Of a DNA stretch of 5,897 nt, positions 1 to 5,843 are shown in pieces. The notes beneath the pieces were generated by a model. That model saw nothing but the letters and a program-made list of their open reading frames with translations, was not told the DNA's origin and ran no database searches. Source of the DNA: Sulfurimonas sp. (GTDB taxonomy: Bacteria > Campylobacterota > Campylobacteria > Campylobacterales > Sulfurimonadaceae); NCBI GenBank assembly GCA_027066935.1, contig JAMOMX010000425.1, forward strand, positions 1 through 5,897. The letters run 5' to 3'. Every line of letters starts with the position of its first letter. Position 1 is the first letter of the stretch. A program made the translations under genes and the position numbers.

Positions 1-80
1 CATTTAACAAGTGCTGGTGATTTTGATTTTACAACCACCTTTTTTCTCTCTTTACGAATCAACTGATTTATAGTTGGCAC
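1..80 (-). CDS. rpsL: 30S ribosomal protein S12, N-terminal part (runs off the window)
   Basis: S12 is a small-subunit protein at the decoding centre and the classic site of streptomycin resistance mutations. The minus strand from 80 reads (M)PTINQLIRKERKK, then VVVKSKSPALVK, which is the near-invariant S12 N-terminus; 26 codons and two bases are present and the rest lies beyond position 1. The start is GTG (80-78). An ATG at 82-80 overlaps it but is in another frame and would not give S12. An AAGGA Shine-Dalgarno (core AGGA at 90-87) lies six bases upstream of the GTG. It is co-oriented with the secretion operon, 82 bp after the hlyD-type stop. In Campylobacterota rpsL normally follows rpoC and precedes rpsG and fusA; only the upstream neighbour can be judged here, and it is not rpoC. 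The identification is very secure despite the short length. Confidence 0.96.
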   Translation of the reverse strand, partial: MPTINQLIRKERKKVVVKSKSPALVK

Positions 81-109
81 ATTTTTTCCTTTTTCAATTT
101 TTTTTAAGG

Positions 110-127
110 TCGGCTATGATACTTAAA
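110..127 (-). promoter_or_regulatory. Candidate promoter for rpsL (-10 TATCAT)
   Basis: On the minus strand TATCAT (121-116) is preceded by TTTAAG, giving TTTAAGTATCAT. This resembles the T-rich -10 elements without a firm -35 that are typical of Campylobacterota housekeeping promoters. Transcription would begin near 110-108 and leave a leader of about 30 bases before the GTG start. It would let rpsL be expressed independently of the secretion operon, which has no clear terminator in this gap. The call rests on motif resemblance only. Confidence 0.4.
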
Positions 128-162
128 CTTTGTTTATATTTAGCTTAATTTAAGTTATCATG

Positions 163-1467
163 TTATCTAACACTGATACCTTCATTAAAATATTTAATCA
201 AAGGATATACAAAAAATTCAATTATCCTTCTTTTTCCTACTTTTAACTCAGCAGTCGCACTCATTCCAGGCATAAGATAACGATCTTCTCCTTCAACATG
301 CAAAAAAAGCTGTTGAGGCTCAATAAAAACTTCATATACTAACCCAAGTTTTTTATCTTCTATAGCATTTGCAGCTATTTTTGTAACTATACCGTCTATT
401 AACCCAAACCTTTGAAAATTAAAAGTATCTATTTTAATCGCAACATCCATACCAACTCTCACAAAACCAATATCTTTATTTGCGACAGTTGCTTTTAGTT
501 GAATTGGAACATCTTTAGGAACAATGGTTATCAATTTTTCAGCTGGTGTTACAACCGCACCGACCGTATTGACAGCCAATTGTGCTACGATACCATCAAC
601 AGGAGATACAATAACTTGTTTTTTCATTCTAAACTCTATTGTATTTATATCTGAACGATATGCTACAATCTCTTTTTCTTTTTGTGCTAACTCTGCATAA
701 AATCTATTTTGAAAGTTTTGATCAATTAATGTTTTTTGCATCTTAATTTCATGAAGCTGTTCTTGAAGTCTTAAAATATCATGAGAAAGTTTAGTCGATT
801 CATTTTTATAACTCATATTTTGTTTTTGTAGTTGATGATATTGATCTTTTGCAATTATGTCTAAAACTTTTTTTAGTCTATTTTGTTCTTGTATCCCTAG
901 TCGATAAAGTTTATCCATTCTATCTTTTCCAATTTGAGTAGCTCTAATCTGTTCCTCTAGCTGCCTAATCTGTAAATCTATCTGTTTTTTTTGCTCTACA
1001 ATAGACTCTCGTTCTGTATCATATGTCCCTTGCATCATTGAAGCCATAGCTGCATTACTATCTTTAGGTATAACAAATGGCGTATTATTTATAAGGGATC
1101 TAATTTTAGAAGCTTCAAGTTCTAAAAGTGCTAAAGTACTCTTTTTTGCCTCTATATTGGTTTCTTCCACCGTTGGATCAATCTCTATCAAAGGATCATC
1201 TTTTTTGATAAGATCACCAGTTTTTATAAAAATCTTTTTTACCGCTCCAGTAGAAAGCGGTTGCAATACTTTTACATCACCTATAGGAATTATCTTCGCC
1301 CTAGAGCTTATAACAACATCTGTTTTACCCAAAAACAACCACAAGGCTGCCAATGCCATAAATATTAGTATTGTCCATAGTATCATCCTTCCCAATGGAC
1401 TAACAGGTCTATCTTCTATCTCAACTAAGTGTGGCTTAAAACTATCTTTGTCATCTGTGCTATTCAT
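163..1467 (-). CDS. Type I secretion membrane fusion (periplasmic adaptor) protein, HlyD family
   Basis: This 434-residue adaptor would join the inner-membrane ABC exporter to the outer-membrane channel. A short cytoplasmic N-terminus (1-27) is followed by one membrane segment (about 28-46). A biotinyl/lipoyl half-motif comes next (about 57-97, with GAVKKIFIKTGDLIKK). A long Lys/Glu/Gln-rich coiled-coil hairpin spans about 103-282. The second lipoyl half-motif (about 284-316, VIVSPVDGIVAQL) and a beta-barrel domain (about 320-410) follow. The C-terminus has the family signature, with PGMSATAELKVGKRRI (400-415) then a short hydrophobic stretch, as in HlyD. Length and order fit the HlyD/LapC/PrtE adaptors. 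The ATG (1467-1465) directly abuts the TAG stop of the ABC gene, and its Shine-Dalgarno (GGAG) lies inside that gene's last codons, so translation is probably coupled. It is the last gene of the operon. The exact subfamily and the cargo cannot be told from this sequence. Confidence 0.95.
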   Translation of the reverse strand: MNSTDDKDSFKPHLVEIEDRPVSPLGRMILWTILIFMALAALWLFLGKTDVVISSRAKIIPIGDVKVLQPLSTGAVKKIFIKTGDLIKKDDPLIEIDPTVEETNIEAKKSTLALLELEASKIRSLINNTPFVIPKDSNAAMASMMQGTYDTERESIVEQKKQIDLQIRQLEEQIRATQIGKDRMDKLYRLGIQEQNRLKKVLDIIAKDQYHQLQKQNMSYKNESTKLSHDILRLQEQLHEIKMQKTLIDQNFQNRFYAELAQKEKEIVAYRSDINTIEFRMKKQVIVSPVDGIVAQLAVNTVGAVVTPAEKLITIVPKDVPIQLKATVANKDIGFVRVGMDVAIKIDTFNFQRFGLIDGIVTKIAANAIEDKKLGLVYEVFIEPQQLFLHVEGEDRYLMPGMSATAELKVGKRRIIEFFVYPLIKYFNEGISVR

Positions 1468-3573
1468 CTATATCTCCTGCTGTGTATAAAGGTGATGATA
1501 ATAACCTTTTTTCTTTAATAAATCTTCATGTTTTCCAGCTTCAACTATTTGACCTTTATCCATTGCTATAATTACATCACAATCTTTCACAGTTGAAAGC
1601 CTATGAGCTATGATGATAGTAGTACGACCTTTTTTGATATTTACTAGGTTAGCATTGATGATTTTTTCTGACTCATAATCAAGTGCTGAAGTTGCTTCAT
1701 CAAAAATCAAGATACGAGGATTGGTAATTAGTGCTCTTGCAATTGCAACTCGTTGTCTCTGTCCACCTGAAAGTGTTGAACCCCTCTCACCAACTGCTGT
1801 ATCATAACCTTCAGGAAGTTCTGATATAAAACTATCTGCTCCAGAAATTCTTGATACTCTTATTATCTCATCCATAGTAGCATCAGGCTTTGCCATCGAT
1901 ATATTCTCTTTTATCGTACCTCGAAAGAGATAATTCTCCTGTAATACAACACCTATCATAGATCTATACCATTTGGGATTAAAGTGTCTAATATCTACAC
2001 CATCAACAAACACTACACCCTCATTTGGTATATAGAGTCTTTGAACCATCTTAGCAACAGTACTCTTTCCACTGCCACTTCTTCCAATGATACCAACACT
2101 CATACCAGCTTGAATAGCAAATGATAAATCTTTTAAAATCATTGATCCACCTATTTTATAAGAAAAATTGACTTTATCAAATCTTATATCACCTTTAATA
2201 CCAGTAAGCGTAATCGCTTTTTCATTTTTTTGCTCTGTTGGTGTATTTAAAATATCACCAAGTCTATCTACAGATAAAAGAGTTTGCTGAAATTCATTCC
2301 ATAAGTTAACAAGTCTAAGAACTGGTCCACTAAATTGGTTTGCAAACATTTGAAAAGCTATAAGTTGTCCAACTGTCAAATCACCTTTAATAACCATTAA
2401 AACCCCAAAGTATAGGATAGCAATAGTCATCAATTTTTGAAGCATGCCAGTTAAACCGCCCAAAATAAAACCAAAATTACTAAGTTTAAAACTCGCTTGA
2501 ATATAATCAGCCAACTTATCTTCCCATCTCTTTTGCATAGCTCCTTCTAATGCTAAAGATTTGATAGTCTCTACACCAGTAACTGACTCTACTAAAAATG
2601 AGTTTTGTTCAGCACCCATGTCAAACTTCTCCTCAAGTCTTCTTCTAAAACTTGGTGTCGCAAAGAAATATATCAATCCCATAACAAAAACAAATCCCAT
2701 AACCATCAGAGTAAGATCAACACTGTATAAAAACATAACAGCTAAAAAAACAAAACTAAAAAGAACATCCAATAAAACGGTTACTGATTTATTAGCAATA
2801 AAACTTCTTATTTGATCTAACTCTTTTACTCTTGCGATGATATTACCCACCTGTCTGACAACAAAGTAGTTAAATGGCAAAGCAAGAAGATGATCGTATA
2901 GTTTTGAGCCTAATTTTGCATCTATCTTGGATGTTGTATGTACAAAAACATAATTTCTCATAAGATTTAGTAAAAAATCAAAAAGTGTTACAACTAAAAA
3001 TGCAATGGCTAATACATCCAATGTTGATATAGAGTGATGCACTAAAACTTTATCTAGTATAACCTGCGTAAACAACGGAGTAACTAAACCAAAGAGTTGT
3101 ATTACAAACGATGCCAATAACACTTCAAAAATAATCTTTTTATAGTGCAATATCTCTTTTAAAAACCAACCAAAACCAAATTTAATCTGCTCTGAAAACA
3201 TACGGTGTTTTAAAACTATACTTTTTCCATAGAAATCTTTATTAAATTCTTCAAAACTTAAAATATTAGGCTTTTTTAGATGAGGATCATAAACAAGAAC
3301 CTCTTTTTTCTCTACACTACCATTTAAAATTGCTCTATATTCACCATTGTTCATTTCACAAATAATTGGCATTGGATAATTTTCAACTAAATCTTCAATC
3401 GAAAGTTTTTTAATAGATACTCGAAAACTCTGTTTTTTTGCGATACGAGCGACTTCCTCTATTGTTGGTTCAACATTATCCTCAAATGCATACTCTTTAG
3501 CAATTCCTCTACTATCAATATTGATTTGATTGAGACTTCCCGCGATCTCTAACGCTATTAATGATGTATGCAT
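1468..3573 (-). CDS. Type I secretion ABC exporter with degenerate C39-like domain (HlyB/LapB type)
   Basis: This 701-residue fused permease-ATPase (HlyB is 707) would sit in the inner membrane as a dimer and drive export of an unfolded protein. Residues 1-125 form a C39 peptidase-like domain. Its first motif (HTSLIALEI) aligns with HlyB DYGLYALEI, so Thr3 takes the place of the catalytic Cys of true C39 peptidases. The His position appears to be Tyr79 (EYRAIL), while Asp96-Pro97 is kept. It should therefore be a substrate-docking domain, not a protease. The membrane domain covers about 145-435, with hydrophobic segments near 147-170, 186-206, 262-283, 287-306 and 366-395. The nucleotide-binding domain is intact: Walker A GRSGSGKST (497-505), Q-loop Gln545, signature LSGGQ (601-605), Walker B ILIFDE (621-626), D-loop SALD (629-632) and H-loop His657. 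The ATG start is supported by AGGA five bases upstream, overlapping the TolC-family stop. It is the middle gene of the operon. Confidence 0.96.
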   Translation of the reverse strand: MHTSLIALEIAGSLNQINIDSRGIAKEYAFEDNVEPTIEEVARIAKKQSFRVSIKKLSIEDLVENYPMPIICEMNNGEYRAILNGSVEKKEVLVYDPHLKKPNILSFEEFNKDFYGKSIVLKHRMFSEQIKFGFGWFLKEILHYKKIIFEVLLASFVIQLFGLVTPLFTQVILDKVLVHHSISTLDVLAIAFLVVTLFDFLLNLMRNYVFVHTTSKIDAKLGSKLYDHLLALPFNYFVVRQVGNIIARVKELDQIRSFIANKSVTVLLDVLFSFVFLAVMFLYSVDLTLMVMGFVFVMGLIYFFATPSFRRRLEEKFDMGAEQNSFLVESVTGVETIKSLALEGAMQKRWEDKLADYIQASFKLSNFGFILGGLTGMLQKLMTIAILYFGVLMVIKGDLTVGQLIAFQMFANQFSGPVLRLVNLWNEFQQTLLSVDRLGDILNTPTEQKNEKAITLTGIKGDIRFDKVNFSYKIGGSMILKDLSFAIQAGMSVGIIGRSGSGKSTVAKMVQRLYIPNEGVVFVDGVDIRHFNPKWYRSMIGVVLQENYLFRGTIKENISMAKPDATMDEIIRVSRISGADSFISELPEGYDTAVGERGSTLSGGQRQRVAIARALITNPRILIFDEATSALDYESEKIINANLVNIKKGRTTIIIAHRLSTVKDCDVIIAMDKGQIVEAGKHEDLLKKKGYYHHLYTQQEI

Positions 3574-3582
3574 TGATATCCT

Positions 3583-5460
3583 TTAAATTATTAACTCACT
3601 TGAAATACTCTCATAGACACGCTCAGTGACACCTAATCTAAAATCAAGTTCACTTTGTAGCTTTTTGATTTCTATTTGATCAAGCTGTATAGAGTCTACC
3701 TGTCCCACATCTTGAAGCCTAGAGAGCATCTTTCCTTGTTCGTGAGTTTGAGAAAGTATTTCAGACTCTATATGCAACATCTTATTAATTGACTCTTTTA
3801 ATAATTTACTTTTTAGCTCTTTAGCTTCAAAATCAACTTTTGCCAATCGATACTGTTCTGCTAACTTTTGTACTTCAAGCTTTAGCTTTCCAACTGTTTT
3901 ATCTGTTTTATAACCATTAAAAATATCCCATCGAAGATTGATACCAATATCCCAACTATTTTTTTCTATATTTTCAAAGGCAGTAACAAAACCACTTCCA
4001 TCTCCATAAAAACGATACCCACTACTAGCATATAGAGTTGGCATATAATCTTTTTTTATTAATTCTAACTCTTGTAATTTTTTTTCTAAATTTAATTTTA
4101 GATTATTTGCTACGGCACTCTCTTCAAATATTTTAATTTCACTATTTTTAGGCTCTAACATTGCAAACTTTACATTAGAAGAATCAATAGTAATATTTGT
4201 GAGTATTTGAATACTTTTCACTGCTTTTAAAAAATCCATTTTCTGTTTTGAAATCTCTTTTTCCAAAGAAACAAGCGACAACTGATCTTTTGATAATTCA
4301 ATTTTTGTCATTTGACCTACTTCAAAAAGACGCCATTTTTTTTGTATAATTCTATCTTGCACAAATCGTATTTTACCTTTGTATTTTATAATATCTTGTG
4401 CCCTAAGTGCATTAGCATAATAACCAAGTAACTCTTTTGATATCTGTTCTTCCTGAAGAGTTAATTCACTTTTAATAATTTCTATATCTTTTTCACTTAT
4501 TTTTACCTTTAAGTCAGTTGCACCAAATCGATAAAGTTCATAATTCAGACTCAAACTAAATGAGTCACGAAACTGTTTTATGCCAGGATAAAAAGAGCCC
4601 CCTATAGTAGCTGAAGAGTTTCTGTTATATCCATTATAATACTCACCTGAATATATAAGGGAAATATTTGGATAGTACTCACTTTTGACTAACTCCATAT
4701 TTTCTTTAGTAATTTTAATATCATGCTTTTTTAAAATTTGAGCTGTCGCTTTAACCAATGCTAAATCTAATAATTCCCAAAATTCAATAATACTCTCACT
4801 TTTAGCCTTATCTATATCAATATCAACATCAACAGATAATTCATCACCATAATGATTTGTAATTACTATAGGAGTATTACCTTGAATCTTGTTCTCTTCA
4901 CTAGTTATAATATCTAAAGATGATTTCGTATCTAGCACTTCTTTTGGGTTAGTCTCTACTAATAAATCATCTAATTTAGAATCTGATAATTTATTAATTT
5001 TTTCTTCTACTATAGTTGCTAGGGGCAATGATTCTAAGGCAACAGATGTTTTATCAACTTTTTCTTCTATTATAGTCGCAAATGGAAGTGACTCTATTTC
5101 ATCAGATATTTTATCAATATCTTCTTCCACTATAGTTGCAAGAGGAAGTGACTCCGTATATAAAGTATCTTTATTATATTCATCAACCACCTCTTCTACA
5201 GAAACAATAGTTGCATTTGGTAAAGATATTACTGATGATTCATCTACCTCTTGATCATTTACTATAACTAACTTTTTAGGTGCTACAACTTCAACAACAT
5301 CCATGCTATGAATATCAATTGTAAACTTCTCATTATCTTCACTCAACAATTGTTCATCATGCCACTGCACTAACTCTTCTGTATTGTTAAATAATATTAC
5401 CTTATCACTTGAATAAAGTAATGAAATCAATAAGATATGAGATATTATTAAATATTTCAA
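3583..5460 (-). CDS. TolC-family outer membrane channel with an N-terminal repeat-bearing extension
   Basis: This is the outer-membrane duct of the exporter, 625 residues against about 470-490 for classical TolC. The start is TTG (5460-5458). GGAG lies six bases upstream, an in-frame TGA at 5466-5464 excludes a longer product, and the TTG gives a proper signal peptide (MKYLIISHILLISLLYSS, no lipobox Cys). Residues about 20-222 are an acidic, low-complexity extension with SLPxATIV repeats at 79-162 and an alternating VDVDIDID stretch (210-217). The TolC (OEP) fold occupies about 224-622 as two halves: a first strand region YPNISLIYSGEY (263-274), FEVGQMTKIELSKDQ (379-393), a second DYMPTLYASSGYRF (471-484), WDIGINLRWDIFNGY (503-517) and DVGQVDSIQLDQ (584-595), separated by long helices. 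It is the first gene of the operon, 9 bp before the ABC gene. The family is clear. The role of the extension is unknown. Confidence 0.93.
   Translation of the reverse strand: MKYLIISHILLISLLYSSDKVILFNNTEELVQWHDEQLLSEDNEKFTIDIHSMDVVEVVAPKKLVIVNDQEVDESSVISLPNATIVSVEEVVDEYNKDTLYTESLPLATIVEEDIDKISDEIESLPFATIIEEKVDKTSVALESLPLATIVEEKINKLSDSKLDDLLVETNPKEVLDTKSSLDIITSEENKIQGNTPIVITNHYGDELSVDVDIDIDKAKSESIIEFWELLDLALVKATAQILKKHDIKITKENMELVKSEYYPNISLIYSGEYYNGYNRNSSATIGGSFYPGIKQFRDSFSLSLNYELYRFGATDLKVKISEKDIEIIKSELTLQEEQISKELLGYYANALRAQDIIKYKGKIRFVQDRIIQKKWRLFEVGQMTKIELSKDQLSLVSLEKEISKQKMDFLKAVKSIQILTNITIDSSNVKFAMLEPKNSEIKIFEESAVANNLKLNLEKKLQELELIKKDYMPTLYASSGYRFYGDGSGFVTAFENIEKNSWDIGINLRWDIFNGYKTDKTVGKLKLEVQKLAEQYRLAKVDFEAKELKSKLLKESINKMLHIESEILSQTHEQGKMLSRLQDVGQVDSIQLDQIEIKKLQSELDFRLGVTERVYESISSELII
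4975..5154 (-). repeat. Three in-frame 60-bp tandem repeats in the TolC-family gene
   Basis: Three directly adjacent units of exactly 60 bp (5154-5095, 5094-5035, 5034-4975) encode 20-residue repeats at residues 103-122, 123-142 and 143-162. The shared core is ESLP(L/F)ATI(V/I)EE followed by (D/K)(I/V)(D/N)K. By hand count the first two units agree at about 47 of 60 bases. Differences are spread along the unit, so the duplication is old and the protein pattern has been held while the DNA drifted. A fourth, diverged copy of the core (SLPNATIV, residues 79-86, about 5226-5203) lies upstream with a longer spacer. The lack of stops in all units also opens spurious frames on the plus strand. Confidence 0.92.
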
Positions 5461-5470
5461 AGATCACTCC
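5461..5470 (-). promoter_or_regulatory. Ribosome binding site fixing the TTG start of the TolC-family gene
   Basis: The minus strand carries GGAG (5470-5467) six bases before TTG (5460-5458). The in-frame TGA at 5466-5464 falls between them, so no upstream start is possible. The peptide from TTG begins with a normal signal sequence. A later ATG would remove the signal peptide. Confidence 0.75.
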
Positions 5471-5495
5471 AGCCTTTTGTAAAAATATAGTTATT

Positions 5496-5501
5496 AGAAT
5501 A
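5496..5501 (-). promoter_or_regulatory. Candidate -10 element for the secretion operon (TATTCT)
   Basis: TATTCT (5501-5496) follows an A/T-rich stretch, about 35 bases upstream of the TTG start. A second weaker option is TATATT (5489-5484), but it would leave a very short leader. Neither matches the consensus TATAAT well. The element lies just downstream of the inverted repeat at 5511-5550, so a protein bound there would sit over the -35 region. This is a weak call made from position and motif. Confidence 0.3.
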
Positions 5502-5510
5502 CCTTTTTAA

Positions 5511-5550
5511 AACTTATAAGTTAATTTTTTTATTTAAATTATTAACTTAT
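5511..5550. promoter_or_regulatory. Inverted repeat with overlapping palindrome: candidate operator of the secretion operon
   Basis: ATAAGTTAAT (5516-5525) and ATTAACTTAT (5541-5550) are perfect 10-bp inverted repeats separated by 15 bases. The first arm also overlaps the perfect 12-bp palindrome AACTTATAAGTT (5511-5522), so the half-site AACTTAT/ATAAGTT occurs three times. The arms are about 25 bp centre to centre, and the element lies 51-90 bases before the TolC-family start. It could bind a dimeric regulator. It is all A/T-rich, so chance or a weak terminator-like hairpin for the broken gene upstream remains possible. Confidence 0.4.
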
Positions 5551-5603
5551 TTTGTTATTTATTGAAATATTTAAAGTTTTTTTGAACTACAATGATTTTT
5601 CTA

Positions 5604-5783
5604 TTATAATTGTCTCTCCCAAACAAACCCACACACATTTCTATATTCTTTACAAAACTCTATCCCAACAAGATAAATTTCACTAAAGTTTTGATACTTT
5701 TGGCTATATCTCTTCTCTTTTATCTGTATTAATACTTTACCTTCTGGTTTATCTACTACTTTAAATTCAAATATATAGTCAGT
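5604..5783 (-). pseudogene. 3' remnant of an AAA-ATPase_like/PD-(D/E)XK (PDDEXK_9) family gene
   Basis: The minus strand from 5780 to the TAA at 5606-5604 reads DYIFEFKVVDKPEGK, then QIKEKRYSQKY, EIYLVGIEF and VCGFVWERQL. This is the characteristic C-terminal end of the proteins that pair an AAA-ATPase-like domain with a PD-(D/E)XK nuclease domain; whole proteins are usually about 500 residues. The E-x-K half of the active site (EFK, 5768-5760) and the Q-x(5)-Y element are present. The N-terminal ATPase and the preceding Asp motif are absent. Upstream in frame there is unrelated sequence and a TAG (5807-5805). No start codon or ribosome site precedes it, so this is a 58-codon fragment of a broken gene. 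The family's biological role is not established. Confidence 0.75.
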
Positions 5784-5788
5784 CCTGA

Positions 5789-5823
5789 AAAACCCACTAA
5801 ATCCCTAGATGAAGGGTTTTAGT
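5789..5823. terminator. Hairpin with two alternative pairings (possible terminator)
   Basis: ACTAAATCCCT (5796-5806) and AGGGTTTTAGT (5813-5823) pair at 10 of 11 positions around a six-base loop, the strongest hairpin in the intergenic region. On the minus strand AAAACCC (5820-5814) can instead pair with GGGTTTT (5795-5789), which runs into a T tract like an intrinsic terminator read leftward. The two pairings exclude each other. It lies between the two nuclease-like fragments. It may be a terminator, the scar of a small insertion or rearrangement, or a chance structure. Confidence 0.4.
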
Positions 5824-5826
5824 AGT

Positions 5827-5842
5827 ATATTTTAGCTATAAT
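5827..5842 (+). promoter_or_regulatory. Plus-strand promoter-like element (TTTTAGCTATAAT)
   Basis: TATAAT (5837-5842) is preceded by ATTTTAGC, closely matching the T-rich extended -10 promoters of Campylobacterota. Transcription would start near 5848 and leave the window after about 50 bases, so its target is not visible. No coding start on the plus strand follows within the window. It is the best promoter match in the window, and it points away from the secretion operon. Confidence 0.45.
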
Positions 5843-5843
5843 A

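Noticed and set aside
80..82. ATG as the rpsL start
   Set aside because: It is out of frame with the S12 sequence; GTG at 80-78 gives the correct N-terminus and has well-spaced AGGA.
98..105. Run of eight T on the plus strand before rpsL as a phase-variable tract
   Set aside because: A/T homopolymers of this length are common in such DNA, and switching an essential ribosomal gene is implausible.
121..155. Inverted repeat ACTTAAA/TTTAAGT (121-127 and 149-155) and palindrome CTTAATTTAAG (144-154) as an operon terminator
   Set aside because: The stem is pure A/T apart from one pair, has a long loop and no T tract after it; it would be too weak to terminate.
1157..1489. 110-codon plus-strand open frame opposite the HlyD-type gene
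   Set aside because: It is antisense to the conserved adaptor N-terminus and has no recognisable domain; it is a shadow of the real gene.
2561..2815. 84-codon plus-strand open frame opposite the ABC gene
   Set aside because: It mirrors the membrane domain and its translation has a Thr/Lys/Asn-rich composition typical of antisense frames.
4975..5154. SLPLAT repeats as sortase-type (LPxTG) signals or a CRISPR array
   Set aside because: The motif lacks the sortase pattern and a C-terminal anchor, and the organism has an outer membrane. The repeats are contiguous, in frame and spacer-free, so they are not CRISPR.
4889..5254. 121-codon plus-strand open frame opposite the repeats
   Set aside because: It stays open only because the 60-bp tandem repeats have no stop on that strand; its own repetitiveness is the mirror image of the TolC-family repeats.
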